Origin: Patella vulgata
Taxonomy: Eukaryota; Mollusca; Gastropoda; Patellidae
Assembly (NCBI RefSeq): GCF_932274485.2
Contig: NC_065879.2
Location: forward strand, 47,850,936 to 47,914,935
Direction: 5' to 3'
DNA length: 64,000 nt
In this document: in pieces, positions 30,202 to 45,595 of the stretch
How positions within the stretch are numbered: the first letter of the stretch is position 1
How the letters are laid out: every line of letters begins with the position of its first letter
Program-made: the position numbers and the translations under genes
Notes under the pieces: model-generated
Told to the model about the DNA's origin: nothing
Seen by the model: the letters and a program-made list of their open reading frames with translations, nothing else
The model's database searches: none

Positions 30202-32097
30202 AACTAGAACTGCGAAGCAGTAATGACGGGTTTCACCGGTGCCACGTTACCCTTGAACTTATGTCACTTCCGGTACCAATGAAACCGTTAAACAGGTTTC
30301 CACATAAGCATTGCACACATGAAATAAAATGGACGCAGAAACAACCAAATCCAGCAATCAATTCATTTGCTACATGTCAGTGATCCTGTCAAAATTACAT
30401 TACTTCCGGTGATAATGAAAATGTTAAATTGGTTTATGAAATCAGAAATAGCATCATCACATGGTGAAAATTTTATGTAAATCCTATAATAATTGCCACC
30501 TTTATAGACCAAAAACCTTGAAAAATGACTTGTAGAAAATCGCCTATTTCTCTGCAACCGTACAAGTTAGAAACCATTTTGAGGTATCTGTATGATCGAA
30601 TGAGTTCATTCTATTTGTTGATTGGAATCAAATATCATAATTTTAAAAACATTACAAATCTGATTCATTCGAATAAAATATCTGTTTTGAAGGCTAAAAA
30701 TACAGTTTTTGCCAAAATGACGTTACTTCCGGTGATAATGAAAATCTTAAATTACTTGTATGAAATCGTAAATGGCATTATGTATCACACAGTGAAAATT
30801 TCATGAAAATCGAATAATAATTGACACTTTTATTGACAAAAAACCTTAAAAAGTGACCTGTTGAAAATTGCCTATTTCTCCGCAACTGAACAAGTTAGAA
30901 ACCATTTTGTGATATCTATATGATCGTAAGGGTTCATTGTATTAGTTGATTTGAATCAAATATCAAAATTTTAAACAAATAACAAATATGACTCATTTGA
31001 ATAAATTACTGGTTTCGAAGGCTATAAATACAATTTTTGCCCAAATTACGTCATTTCCGGTGATATTGAAAATGTTAAATTGGTTTGACCTAGTTAAAAT
31101 TGACATTACACATCAAATGGTGTCACTTTTATGAAAATCGAATAATAATTGACTCTTTTACAGGCAAACTAGCGTAAAAAGTGACTCATGCATAATTGCC
31201 CATTTCTCGGCAAATGCGCATATTACAAATTAATTTTCAAATACATTCTCTTCGTATAGATTATTGCTACGAGTTTATGAAAGTTATGAAGTAATATTTT
31301 AAAATATGAAAACGCTGGATGGGTTGTAAATAGCTTAATTTTACACCTTTTTTCACCTTTTAATCGAAATAGCCCGAAAACGGAATCGAAATTAAAAAAA
31401 CTGGTCCCAACATTTTGTGCGCCTTTAAAGGGCGCACAATTTCAGTTATACCAGATTTGAAAAAAATAATATTTGCTTTCAAAAATTGGTACCTAACTGT
31501 CAAAATTGTAGTTTTTTGTCAATTTACGCCACTTCCGGTGCCGACAGATAACACTATTGGTAACCAAAAAAATGACAATTGAGACAACGGAGCATATGAA
31601 CTTTGTTTTATACAAATCGAACAATAAATAATTAATCTAGGACTGAAAAACTGAATTAGCCAATGGGGGCCAAGGAAAATTACCGAGACAAAAATTTTTC
31701 ACATTTTTGCCCAAGTCAGAGGACTCGTTATATTTGTGTAAAACACGACTAAAAAATATTCATAAATAAAAAAGTTTTTTGTAAAAATTTAAATTTTCTA
31801 AATTTAGCGCCTAATATCTGCGAAGATTTGCCGAAAATCAAAAATCAAAAGTAGCGTAGCTATGTGCCCCGTCTCCGGCTATGCCAAAATGCATCGAAAG
31901 TTAAAATCCAATGATTATTGTTAAAATTACTGCAATATTTCTAAAAACGATAGCTTCGGTGATTTCGGACATTTCGCATTGTCGCAGAACGTTCAAAATA
32001 GCTTTATCCTCTAAGTCACACCCACTTTTCCGCTAAAACCGAAGAAATCGTAACGATCCGACAATCAGTTGCTGAGATCTACTCAAAACAAAAGAAG
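30202..32097 (+). repeat. Array unit 1 (type A)
   Basis: Complete, 1896 bp. The closest relative is unit 17 (both have TTCATTCGAATAAAAT near 30,664 and CTTTTCCGCTAAAACC near the end). The junction to unit 2 has no AAT run. Confidence 0.9.
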
Positions 32098-34006
32098 AAC
32101 TAGAACTGCGAAGCAGTAATGACGGGTTTCACCGGTGCCACGTTACCCTTGAACTTATGTCACTTCCGGTACCAATGAAACCGTTAAACAGGTTTCCACA
32201 TAAGCATTGCACACATGAAATAAAATGGACGCAGAAACAACCAAATCCAGCAATCAATTCATTTGCTACATGTCAGTGATCCTGTCAAAATTACATTACT
32301 TCCGGTGATAATGAAAATGTTAAATTGGTTTATGAAATCAGAAATAGCATCATCACATGTTGAAAATTTTATGTAAATCCTATAATAATTGCCACCTTTA
32401 TAGACCAAAAACCTTGAAAAATGACTTGTAGAAAATCGCCTATTTCTCTGCAACCGTACAAGTTAGAAACCATTTTGAGGTATCTGTATGATCGAATGAG
32501 TTCATTCTATTTGTTGATTGGAATCAAATATCATAATTTTAAAAACATTACAAATCTGATTCATTTGAATAAAATATCTGTTTTGAAGGCTAAAAATACA
32601 GTTTTTGCCAAAATGACGTTACTTCCGGTGATAATGAAAATCTTAAATTACTTGTATGATATCGTAAATGGCATTATGTATCACACAGTGAAAATTTCAT
32701 GAAAATCGAATAATAATTGACACTTTTATTGACAAAAAAACCTTAAAAAGTGACCTGTTGAAAATTGCCTATTTCTCCGCAACTGAACAAGTTAGAAACC
32801 ATTTTGTGATATCTATATGATCGTAAGGGTTCATTGTATTAGTTGATTTGAATCAAATATCAAAATTTTAAACAAATAACAAATATGACTCATTTGAATA
32901 AATTACTGGTTTCGAAGGCTATAAATACAATTTTTGCCCAAATTACGTCATTTCCGGTGATATTGAAAATGTTAAATTGGTTTGACCTAGTTAAAATTGA
33001 CATTACACATCAAATGGTGTCACTTTTATGAAAATCGAATAATAATTGACTCTTTTACAGGCAAACTAGCGTAAAAAGTGACTCATGCAAAATTGCCCAT
33101 TTCTCGGCAACTGCGCATATTACAAATTAATTTTCACATACATTCTCTCCGTATAGATTATTGCTACGAGTTTATGAAAGTTACGAAGTAATATTTTAAA
33201 ATATGAAAACGCTGGATGGGTTGTAAATAGCTTAATTTTACACCTTTTTTCACCTTTTAATCGAAATAGCCCGAAAACGGAATCGAAATTAAAAAACATG
33301 GTCCCAACATTTTGTGCGCCTTTAAAAGGCGCACAATTTCAGTTATACCAGATTTGAAAAAAATAATATTTGCTTTCGAAAAATGGTACCTAACTGTCAA
33401 AATTGTAGTTTTTTGTCAATTTACGCCACTTCCGGTGCCGACAGATAACACTATTGGTAACAAAAAAAATGACAATTGAGACAACGGGGCATATGAACTT
33501 TGTTTTATACAAATCGAACAATAAATAATTAATCTAGGACTGAAAAACTGAATTAGCCAATGGGGGCCAAGGAAAATTACCGAGACAAAAAATTTTCACA
33601 TTTTTGCCCAAGTCAGAGGACTCGTTATATTTGTGTAAAACACGATTAAAAAATATTCATAAATAAAAAAGTTTTTTGTAAAAATTTAAATTTTCTAAAT
33701 TTAGCGCCTAATATCTGCGAAGATTTGCCGAAAATCAAAAATCAAAAGTAGCGTAGCTATGTGCCCCGTCTCCGGCTATGCCAAAATGCATCGAAAGTTA
33801 AAATCCAATGATTATTGTTAAAATTACTGCAATATTTCTAAAAACGATAGCTTCGGTGATTTCGGACATTTCGCATTGTCGCAGAACGTTCAAAATAGCT
33901 TTATCCTCTAAGTCACACCCACTTTTCCGATAAAACCGAAGAAATCGTAACGATCCGACAATCAGTTGCTGAGATCTACTCAAAACAAAAGAAGAATAAT
34001 AATAAT
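32098..34006 (+). repeat. Array unit 2 (type A)
   Basis: Complete, 1909 bp. The variants ACATGTTGAAAATT and GTATGATATCG are shared with units 15 and 16. Confidence 0.9.
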
Positions 34007-35920
34007 AACTAGAACTGCGAAGCAGTAATGACGGGTTTCACCGGTGCCACGTTACCCTTGAACTTATGTCACTTCCGGTACCAATGAAACCGTTAAACAG
34101 GTTTCCACATAAGCATTGCACACATGAAATAAAATGGACGCAGAAACAACCAAATCCAGCAATCAATTCATTTGCTACATGTCAGTGATCCTGTCAAAAT
34201 TACATTACTTCCGGTGATAATGAAAATGTTAAATTGGTTTATGAAATCAGAAATAGCATGATCACATGGTGAAAATTTTATGTAAATCCTATAATAATTG
34301 CCACCTTTATAGACCAAAAACCTTGAAAAATGACTTGTAGAAAATCGCCTATTTCTCTGCAACCGTACAAGTTAGAAACCATTTTGAGGTATCTGTATGA
34401 TCGAAGGAGTTCATTCTATTTGTTGATTGGAATCAAATATCATAATTTTAAAAACATTACAAATCTGATTCATTTGAATAAAATATCTGTTTTGAAGGCT
34501 AAAAATACAGTTTTTGCCAAAATGACGTTACTTCCGGTGATAATGAAAATCTGAAATTACTTGTATGAAATCGTAAATGGCATTATGTATCACACAGTGA
34601 AAATTTCATGAAAATCGAATAATAATTGAGACTTTTATTGACAAAAAACCTTAAAAAGTGACCTGTTGAAAATTGCTTATTTCTCCGCAACTGAACAAGT
34701 TAGAAACCATTTTGTGATATCTATATGATCGTAAGGGGTCATTGTATTAGTTGATTTGAATCAAATATCAAAATTTTAAACAAATAACAAATATGACTCA
34801 TTTGAATAAATTACTGGTTTCGAAGGCTATAAATACAATTTTTGCCCAAATTACGTCATTTCCGGTGATATTGAAAGGGTTAATTTGGTTTGACCTAGTT
34901 AAAATTGACATTACACATCAAATGGTGTCACTTTTATGAAAATCGAATAATAATTGACTCTTTTACAGGCAAACTAGCGTAAAAAGTGACTCATGCAAAA
35001 TTGCCCATTTCTCGGCAACTGCGCATATTACAAATTAATTTTCACATACATTCTCTCCGTATAGATTATTGCTACGAGTTTATGAAAGTTACGAAGTAAT
35101 ATTTTAAAATATGAAAACGCTGGATGGGTTGTAAATAGCTTAATTTTACACCTTTTTTCACCTTTTAATCGAAATAGCCCGAAAACGGAATCGAAATTAA
35201 AAAAACTGGTCCCAACATTTTGTGCGCCTTTAAAGGGCGCACAATTTCAGTTATACCAGATTTGAAAACAATAATATTTGCTTTCGAAAAATGGTACCTA
35301 ACTGTCAAAATTGTAGTTTTTTGTCAATTTACGCCACTTCCGGTGCCGACAGATAACACTATTGGTAACAAAAAAAATGACAATTGAGACAACGGAGCAT
35401 ATGAACTTTGTTTTATACAAATCGAACAATAAATAATTAATCTAGGACTGAAAAACTGAATTAGCCAATGGGGGCCAAGGAAAATTACCGAGACAAAAAA
35501 TTTTCACATTTTTGCCCAAGTCAGAGGGCTCGTTATATTTGTGTAAAACACGACTAAAAAATATTCATAAATAAAAAAGTTTTTTGTAAAAATTTAAATT
35601 TTCTAAATTTAGCGCCTAATATCTGCGAAGATTTGCCGAAAATCAAAAATCAAAAGTAGCGCAGCTATGTGCCCTGTCTCCAGCTATGCCAAAATGTATC
35701 GAAAGTTAAAATCCCATGATTATTGTTAAAATTACCGCAATATTTGTAAAAACGATAACTTCGGTGATTTCGGTGATTTCGCATTGTCGCAGAACGTTCA
35801 AAATAGCTTTATCCTCTAAGTCACACCCACTTTCCCAGTAAAACCGAAGAAATCGTAACGATGCGACAAGTAGTTGCTGAGATCTACTCAAAACAAAAGA
35901 AGAATAATAATAATAATAAG
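34007..35920 (+). repeat. Array unit 3 (type A, subgroup with GATCGAAGGAGT)
   Basis: Complete, 1914 bp. Shares GATCGAAGGAGT and GAAAGGGTTAATTTGG with units 7, 9 and 14; end type CTTTCCCAGTAAAACC. Confidence 0.9.
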
Positions 35921-37834
35921 AACTAGAACTGCGATGCAGTAATGACGGGTTTCACCGGTGCCACTTTACCCTAAACATGTTACTTCCCGTACCAATGAAA
36001 CCATTAAACAGGTTTCCACATAAGCATTGCACACATCAAATAAAATGGACGCCGAATCAACAAAATCCAGCAATATCAATTCATTTTATACATTTGTTAC
36101 ATGTAAGTGTACTGTACTTCCGGTGATAATGAAAATGTTCAATTACTTTTATGAAATCAGAAATGACATAGGGCATCACATGGTGAAAATTGTATGTAAA
36201 TCGAATAACAATTGCCACTTTTATAGACCAAAAACCTTGAAAAATGACTTGTAGAAAATCGCCTATTTCTCTGCAACCGTACAAGTTAGAAACCATTTTG
36301 AGGTATCTGTATGATCGAATGAGTTCATTCTATTTGTTGATTGGAATCAAATATCATAATTTTAAAAACATTACAAATCTGATTCATTTGAATAAAATAT
36401 CTGTTTTGAAGGCTAAAAATACAGTTTTTGCCAAAATGACGTTACTTCCGGTGATAATGAAAATCTTAAATTACTTGTATGAAATCGTAAATGGCATTAG
36501 GTATCACACAATGAAAATTTCATGAAAATCGAATAATAATTGACACTTTTATTGACAAAAAACCTTAAAAAGTGACCTGTTGAAAATTGCCTATTTCTCC
36601 GCAACTGAACAAGTTAGAAACCATTTTGTGATATCTATATGATCGTAAGGGTTCATTGTATTAGTTGATTTGAATCAAATATCAAAATTTTAAACAAATA
36701 ACAAATATGACTCATTTGAATAAATTACTGGTTTCGAAGGCTATAAATACAATTTTTGCCCAAATTACGTCATTTCCGGTGATATTGAAAATGTTAAATT
36801 GGTTTGACCTAGTTAAAATTGACATTACACATCAAATGGTGTCACTTTTATGAAAATCGAATAATAATTGACTCTTTTACAGGCAAACAAGCGTAAAAAG
36901 TGACTCATGCAAAATTGCCCATTTCTCGGCAACTGCGCATATTACAAATTAATTTTCACATACATTCTCTCCGTATAGATTATTGCTACGAGTTTATGAA
37001 AGTTACGAAGTAATATTTTAAAATATGAAAACGCTGGATGGGTTGTAAATAGCTTAATTTTACACCTTTTTTCACCTTTTAATCGAAATAGCCCGAAAAC
37101 GGAATCGAAATTAAAAAAACTGGTTCCAACATTTTGTGCGCCTTTAAAGGGCGCACAATTTCAGTTATACCAGATTTGAAAAAAATAATATTTGCTTTCG
37201 AAAAATGGTACCTAACTGTCAAAATTGTAGTTTTTTGTCAATTTACGCCACTTCCGGTGCCGACAGATAACACTATTGGTAACAAAAAAAATGACAATTG
37301 AGACAACGGAGCATATGAACTTTGTTTTATACAAATCGAACAATAAATAATTAATCTAGGACTGAAAAACTGAATTAGCCAATTGGGGCCAAGGAAAATT
37401 ACCGAGACAAAAATTTTTCACATTTTTGCCCAAGTCAGAGGACTCGTTATATTTGTGTAAAACACGACTAAAAAATATTCATAAATAAAAAAGTTTTTTG
37501 TAAAAATTTAAATTTTCTAAATTTAGCGCCTAATATCTGCGAAGATTTGCCGAAAATCAAAAATCAAAAGTAGCGTAGCTATGTGCCCCGTCTCCGGCTA
37601 TGCCAAAATGCATCGAAAGTTAAAATCCAATGATTATTGTTAAAATTACTGCAATATTTCTAAAAACGATAGCTTCGGTGATTTCGGACATTTCGCATTG
37701 TCGCAGAACGTTCAAAATAGCTTTATCCTCTAAGTCACACCCACTTTTTCAGTCAAACTGAAGAAATCGTAACGATCCGACAATCAGTTGCTGAGATCTA
37801 CTCAAAACAAAAGAAGAATAATAATAATAATAAG
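35921..37834 (+). repeat. Array unit 4 (B start, A body: chimera)
   Basis: Begins with type B (GCGATGCAGTAATG, CTAAACATGTTACTTCCCG) and switches to type A between about 36,212 and 36,241, then stays A. 1914 bp. Confidence 0.88.
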
Positions 37835-39804
37835 AACTAGAACTGCGAAGCAGTAATGACGGGTTTCACCGGTGCCACGTTACCCTTGAACTTATGTCAC
37901 TTCCGGTACCAATGAAACCGTTAAACAGGTTTCCACATAAGCATTGCACACATGAAATAAAATGGACGCAGAAACAACCAAATCCAGCAATCAATTCATT
38001 TGCTACATGTCAGTGATCCTGTCAAAATTACATTACTTCCGGTGATAATGAAAATGTTAAATTGGTTTATGAAATCAGAAATAGCATCATCACATGGTGA
38101 AAATTTTATGTAAATCCTATAATAATTGCCACCTTTATAGACCAAAAACCTTGAAAAATGACTTGTAGAAAATCGCCTATTTCTCTGCAACCGTACAAGT
38201 TAGAAACCATTTTGAGGTATCTGTATGATCGAATGAGTTCATTCTATTTGTTGATTGGAATCAAATATCATAATTTTAAAAACATTACAAATCTGATTCA
38301 TTTGAATAAAATATCTGTTTTGAAGGCTAAAAATACAGTTTTTGCCAAAATGACGTTACTTCCGGTGATAATGAAAATCTTAAATTACTTGTATGAAATC
38401 GTAAATGGCATTATGTATCACACAGTGAAAATTTCGTGAAAATCGAATAATAATTGACACTTTTATTGACAAAAAACATTAAAAAGTGACCTGTTGAAAA
38501 TTGCCTATTTCTCCGCAACTGAACAAGTTAGAAACCATTTTGTGATATCTATATGATCGTAAGGGTTCATTGTATTAGTTGATTTGAATCAAATATCAAA
38601 ATTTTAAACAAATAACAAATATGACTCATTTGAATAAATTACTGGTTTCGAAGGCTATAAATACAATTTTTGCCCAAATTACGTCATTTCTGGTGATATT
38701 GAAAATGTTAAATTGGTTTGACCTAGTTAAAATTGACATTACACATCAAATGGTGTCACTTTTATGAAAATCGAATAATAATTGACTCTTTTACAGGCAA
38801 ACTAGCGTAAAAAGTGACTCATGCAAAATTGCCCATTTCTCGGCAACTGCGCATATTACAAATTAATTTTCACATACATTCTCTCCGTATAGATTATTGC
38901 TACGAGTTTATGAAAGTTACGAAGTAATATTTTAAAATATGAAAACGCTGGATGGGTTGTAAATAGCTTAATTTTACACCTTTTTTCACCTTTTAATCGA
39001 AATAGCCCGAAAACGGAATCGAAATTAAAAAAACTGGTCCCAACATTTTGTGCGCCTTTAAAGGGCGCACAATTTCAATTATACCAGATTTGAAAAAAAT
39101 AATATTTGCTTTCGAAAAATGGTACCTAACTGTCAAAATTGTAGTTTTTTGTCAATTTACGCCACTTCCGGTGCCGACAGATAACACTATTGGTAACAAA
39201 AAAAATGACAATTGAGACAACGGAGCATATGAACTTTGTTTTATACAAATCGAACAATAAATAATTAATCTAGGACTGAAAAACTGAATTAGCCAATGGG
39301 GGCCAAGGAAAATTACCGAGACAAAAAATTTTCACATTTTTGCCCAAGTCAGAGGACTCGTTATATTTGTGTAAAACACGACTAAAAAAATATTCATAAA
39401 TAAAAAAGTTTTTTGTAAAAATTTAAATTTTCTAAATTTAGCGCCTAATATCTGCGAAGATTTGCTGAAAATCAAAAATCAAAAGTAGCGTAGCTATGTG
39501 CCCCGTCTCCGGCTATGCCAAAATGCATCGAAAGTTAAAATCCAATGATTATTGTTAAAATTACTGCAATATTTCTAAAAACGATAGCTTCGGTGATTTC
39601 GGACATTTCGCATTGTCGCAGAACGTTCAAAATAGCTTTATCCTCTAAGTCACACCCACTTTTCCGATAAAACCGAAGAAATCGTAACGATCCGACAATC
39701 AGTTGCTGAGATCTACTCAAAACAAAAGAAGAATAATAATAATAAGAATAATAATTTTAACAAAAACAATAGTGTTTCACACAAGCTACGCAGTGTGAAA
39801 CCCT
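37835..39804 (+). repeat. Array unit 5 (type A) ending in one terminal block
   Basis: 1970 bp including one copy of the hairpin-bearing terminal block at its right end. Confidence 0.9.
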
Positions 39805-39806
39805 AA
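39747..39806 (+). repeat. Rolling-circle-like terminal block, one copy (unit 5/6 junction)
   Basis: ACAATAGT, then GTTTCACAC, a ten-base loop, GTGTGAAAC, then CCTAA directly joined to CTAGAACTGCG of the next unit. Confidence 0.75.
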
Positions 39807-41776
39807 CTAGAACTGCGAAGCAGTAATGACGGGTTTCACCTGTGCCACGTTACCCTTGAACTTATGTCACTTCCGGTACCAAAATTACATTACTTCCGGT
39901 GATAATGAAAATGTTAAATTGGTTTATGAAATCAGAAATAGCATCATCACATGGTGAAAATTTTATGTAAATCCTATAATAGTTGCCACCTTTATAGACC
40001 AAAAACCTTGAAAAATGACTTGTAGAAAATCGCCTATTTCTCTGCAACCGTACAAGTTAGAAACCATTTTGAGGTATCTGTATGATCGAATGAGTTCATT
40101 CTATTTGTTGATTGGAATCAAATATCATCATTTTAAAAACATTACAAATCTGATTCATTTGAATAAAATATCTGTTTTGAAGGCTAAAAATACAGTTTTT
40201 GCCAAAATGACGTTACTTCCGGTGATAATGAAAATCTTAAATTACTTGTATGAAATCGTAAATGGCATTAGGTATCACACAATGAAAATTTCATGAAAAT
40301 CGAACAATAATTGACACTTTTATTGACAAAAAACCTTAAAAAGTGACCTGTTGAAAATTGCCTATTTCTCCGCAACTGAACAAGTTAGAAACCATTTTGT
40401 GATATCTATATGATCGTAAGGGTTCATTGTATTAGTTCATTTGAATCAAATATCAAAATTTTAAACAAATAACAAATATGACTCATTTGAATAAATTACT
40501 GGTTTCGAAGGCTATAAATACAATTTTTGCCCAAATTACGTCATTTCCGGTGATATTGAAAATGTTAAATTGGTTTGACCTAGTTAAAATTGACATTACA
40601 CATCAAATGGTGTCACTTTTATGAAAATCGAATAATAATTGACTCTTTTACAGGCAAACTAGCGTAAAAAGTGACTCATGCAAAATTGCCCATTTCTCGG
40701 CAACTGCGCATATTACAAATTAATTTTCACATACATTCTCTCCGTATAGATTATTGCTACGAGTTTATGAAAGTTACGAAGTAATATTTTAAAATATGAA
40801 AACGCTGGATGGGTTGTAAATAGCTTAATTTTACACCTTTTTTCACCTTTTAATCGAAATAGCCCGAAAACGGAATCGAAATTAAAAAAACTGGTTCCAA
40901 CATTTTGTGCGCCTTTAAAGGGCGCACAATTTCAGTTATACCAGATTTGAAAAAAATAATATTTGCTTTCGAAAAATGGTACCTAACTGTCAAAATTGTA
41001 GTTTTTTGTCAATTTACGCCACTTCCGGTGCCGACAGATAACACTATTGGTAACAAAAAAAATGACAATTGAGACAACGGAGCATATGAACTTTGTTTTA
41101 TACAAATCGAACAATAAATAATTAATCTAGGACTGAAAAACTGAATTAGCCAATTGGGGCCAAGGAAAATTACCGAGACAAAAATTTTTCACATTTTTGC
41201 CCAAGTCAGAGGACTCGTTATATTTGTGTAAAACACGACTAAAAAATATTCATAAATAAAAAAGTTTTTTGTAAAAATTTAAATTTTCTAAATTTAGCGC
41301 CTAATATCTGCGAAGATTTGCCGAAAATCAAAAATCAAAAGTAGCGTAGCTATGTGCCCCGTCTCCGGCTATGCCAAAATGCATCGAAAGTTAAAATCCA
41401 ATGATTATTGTTAAAATTACTGCAATATTTCTAAAAACGATAGCTTCGGTGATTTCGGACATTTCGCATTGTCGCAGAACGTTCAAAATAGCTTTATCCT
41501 CTAAGTCACACCCACTTTTTCAGTAAAACTGAAGAAATCGTAACGATCCGACAATCAGTTGCTGAGATCTACTCAAAACAAAAGAAGAATAATAATAATA
41601 ATAAGAATAATAATTTTAACAAAAACAATAGTGTTTCACACAAGCTACGCAGTGTGAAACCCTAATAATAATTTTAACAAAAACAATAGTGTTTCACACA
41701 AGCTTCGCAGTGTGAAACCCTAATAATTTTAACAAAAACAATAGTGTTTCACACAAGCTACGCAGTGTGAAACCCT
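39805..41776 (+). repeat. Array unit 6 (type A, 113-bp internal deletion) ending in three terminal blocks
   Basis: The two TTCCGG sites near the start are 23 bp apart (39,871 and 39,894) instead of 136 bp as in unit 5. The right end has three terminal blocks. Confidence 0.9.
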
Positions 41777-41778
41777 AA
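41606..41778 (+). repeat. Terminal block, three tandem copies (unit 6/7 junction)
   Basis: Steps of 58 and 55 bp; loops AAGCTACGCA, AAGCTTCGCA, AAGCTACGCA in order. Each copy ends CCTAA, the first two followed by T. Confidence 0.8.
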
Positions 41779-43690
41779 CTAGAACTGCGAAGCAGTAATG
41801 ACGGGTTTCACCGGTGCCACGTTACCCTTGAACTTATGTCACTTCCGGTACCAATGAAACCGTTAAACAGGTTTCCACATAAGCATTGCACACATGAAAT
41901 AAAATGGACGCAGAAACAACCAAATCCAGCAATCAATTCATTTGCTACATGTCAGTGATCCTGTCAAAATTACATTACTTCCGGTGATAATGAAAATGTT
42001 AAATTGGTTTATGAAATCAGAAATAGCATGATCACATGGTGAAAATTTTATGTAAATCCTATAATAATTGCCACCTTTATAGACCAAAAACCTTGAAAAA
42101 TGACTTGTAGAAAATCGCCTATTTCTCTGCAACCGTACAAGTTAGAAACCATTTTGAGGTATCTGTATGATCGAAGGAGTTCATTCTATTTGTTGATTGG
42201 AATCAAATATCATAATTTTAAAAACATTACAAATCTGATTCATTTGAATAAAATATCTGTTTTGAAGGCTAAAAATACAGTTTTTGCCAAAATGACGTTA
42301 CTTCCGGTGATAATGAAAATCTGAAATTACTTGTATGAAATCGTAAATGGCATTATGTATCACACAGTGAAAATTTCATGAAAATCGAATAATAATTGAG
42401 ACTTTTATTGACAAAAAACCTTAAAAAGTGACCTGTTGAAAATTGCTTATTTCTCCGCAACTGAACAAGTTAGAAACCATTTTGTGATATCTATATGATC
42501 GTAAGGGGTCATTGTATTAGTTGATTTGAATCAAATATCAAAATTTTAAACAAATAACAAATATGACTCATTTGAATAAATTACTGGTTTCGAAGGCTAT
42601 AAATACAATTTTTGCCCAAATTACGTCATTTCCGGTGATATTGAAAGGGTTAATTTGGTTTGACCTAGTTAAAATTGACATTACACATCAAATGGTGTCA
42701 CTTTTATGAAAATCGAATAATAATTGACTCTTTTACAGGCAAACTAGCGTAAAAAGTGACTCATGCAAAATTGCCCATTTCTCGGCAACTGCGCATATTA
42801 CAAATTAATTTTCACATACATTCTCTCCGTATAGATTATTGCTACGAGTTTATGAAAGTTACGAAGTAATATTTTAAAATATGAAAACGCTGGATGGGTT
42901 GTAAATAGCTTAATTTTACACCTTTTTTCACCTTTTAATCGAAATAGCCCGAAAACGGAATCGAAATTAAAAAAACTGGTCCCAACATTTTGTGCGCCTT
43001 TAAAGGGCGCACAATTTCAGTTATACCAGATTTGAAAACAATAATATTTGCTTTCGAAAAATGGTACCTAACTGTCAAAATTGTAGTTTTTTGTCAATTT
43101 ACGCCACTTCCGGTGCCGACAGATAACACTATTGGTAACAAAAAAAATGACAATTGAGACAACGGAGCATATGAACTTTGTTTTATACAAATCGAACAAT
43201 AAATAATTAATCTAGGACTGAAAAACTGAATTAGCCAATGGGGGCCAAGGAAAATTACCGAGACAAAAAATTTTCACATTTTTGCCCAAGTCAGAGGGCT
43301 CGTTATATTTGTGTAAAACACGACTAAAAAATATTCATAAATAAAAAAGTTTTTTGTAAAAATTTAAATTTTCTAAATTTAGCGCCTAATATCTGCGAAG
43401 ATTTGCCGAAAATCAAAAATCAAAAGTAGCGCAGCTATGTGCCCTGTCTCCAGCTATGCCAAAATGTATCGAAAGTTAAAATCCCATGATTATTGTTAAA
43501 ATTACCGCAATATTTGTAAAAACGATAACTTCGGTGATTTCGGACATTTCGCATTGTCGCAGAACGTTCAAAATAGCTTTATCCTCTAAGTCACACCCAC
43601 TTTCCCAGTAAAACCGAAGAAATCGTAACGATGCGACAAGTAGTTGCTGAGATCTACTCAAAACAAAAGAAGAATAATAATAATAATAAG
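41777..43690 (+). repeat. Array unit 7 (type A, unit-3 subgroup)
   Basis: Complete, 1914 bp, almost identical to units 3, 9 and 14. Confidence 0.9.
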
Positions 43691-45595
43691 AACTAGAACT
43701 GCGATGCAGTAATGACGGGTTTCACCGGTGCCACTTTACCCTAAACATGTTACTTCCCGTACCAATGAAACCATTAAACAGGTTTCCACATAAGCATTGC
43801 ACACATCAAATAAAATGGACGCCGAATCAACAAAATCCAGCAATATCAATTCATTTTATACATTTGTTACATGTAAGTGTACTGTACTTCCGGTGATAAT
43901 GAAAATGTTCAATTACTTTTATGAAATCAGAAATGACATAGGGCATCACATGGTGAAAATTGTATGTAAATCGAATAACAATTGCCACTTTTATAGACCA
44001 AAAACCTTGAAAAGTGACTTGTAGAAAATCGCCTATTTCTCTGCAACCGTACAAGTTAGAAACCATTTTCTGGTATCTGTATGATCGTATGGGTTCAATC
44101 TATTTGCTGATTGGAATCAAATATCATAATTTTAAAAACAATACAAATAAGACTCATTTGAAAAAAATATCTGTTTTGAAGGCTAAAAATACAGTTTTTG
44201 CCAAAATGACGTTACTTCCGGTGATAATGAAAATGTTAAATTAGTTCTATGAAATCATAAATGACACAAGATATCATATGGTGAAAATTTTATGAAAATC
44301 GAATAATAACTGACACTTTTATAGACCAAAAACCTTGAAAAGTGACTTAAGGAAAATCGCCCATTTCTCTGCAACCGTACAAGTTAGAAACCATTTTGTG
44401 GTATCTGTATGATCGTATGGGTTCAATCTATTTGATCAATAGAATCAAATATCATAATTTGAAAAAAATAACAAATACGAATCATTTGAATAAAATATTG
44501 TTTTTTGAAGGCTAAAATTTAAGTTTTGAGCAAATGACGTCATTTCCGGTGGCAGCGCAAGGGGTAAAATGGTTTGACATAGTCCACTATGGCATTAGGC
44601 ATCCAATGGCGAAAGAAAATTGAAAATCGAATAATAATTGATTCTTTTACAGCCAAAATTACGTGAAAAGTGACTCATGCAAAATTGCCTATTTCTCGGC
44701 AACTGCTTATATTACAAACTAATTTTCACATACATTCTCTTCGTATGGATTATAGCTACAAGTTTATAAAAGTTACGTAAAAATATTTTAAAATCTGAAA
44801 AGCCTGAATGAGTTGTAAATAGGTCAATTTTACGCCTTTTTTCACCTCTTAATCCAATTTGCTAGAAAATGAAAAAGAAATTAAAAAAACTGCTTCCGAC
44901 ATTTTTTGCGCCTTTAAAGGACACACTCTTTGAGTCATATAATTTTTCAAAAAAATAATATTTGTTTTCAAAAAATGGTACCTAACTGTCAAAATTGTAG
45001 TTTTTGGTAAAATTATGCCACTTCCGGTGCCGACAGATAACACTTTTGGTAATAAAAAAAATGACAATTGAGACAACGAAGCATATGAACTTTGTTTTAT
45101 ACAAATCGAACAATAAAAAATTAAGCTAGGACTGAAAAACTGAATTAGCCAATGGAGGCCAAGGAAAATTACTGAGACAAAAATTTTTAACATTTTTGCG
45201 CAAGTCAGATGACTGTTTAATTCTGTGCACAACACGAGTAAAAAATATTCATCAATAAAAAAGTTTTTTGTAAAATTTTAAATTTCCGAAATTTGGCGCC
45301 TAATATCTTCGAATTTTTGCTGAAAATCAAAAATCGAAAGTAGCGCAGCTATGTGCCCTGTCTCCAGCTATGCCAAAATGTATCGAAAGTTAAAATCCCA
45401 TGATTATTGTTAAAATTACCGCAATATTTGTAAAAACGATAACTTCGGTGATTTCGGACATTTCGCATTGTCGCAGAACGTTCAAAATAGCTTTATCCTC
45501 TAAGTCACACCCACTTTCCCAGTAAAACCGAAGAAATCGTAACGATGCGACAAGTAGTTGCTGAGATCTACTCAAAACAAAAGAAGAATAATAAT
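43691..45595 (+). repeat. Array unit 8 (type B)
   Basis: 1905 bp of the diverged B type throughout most of its length (for example CATTTCCGGTGGCAGCGCAA at 44,540), returning to A-like sequence near the end. Confidence 0.88.
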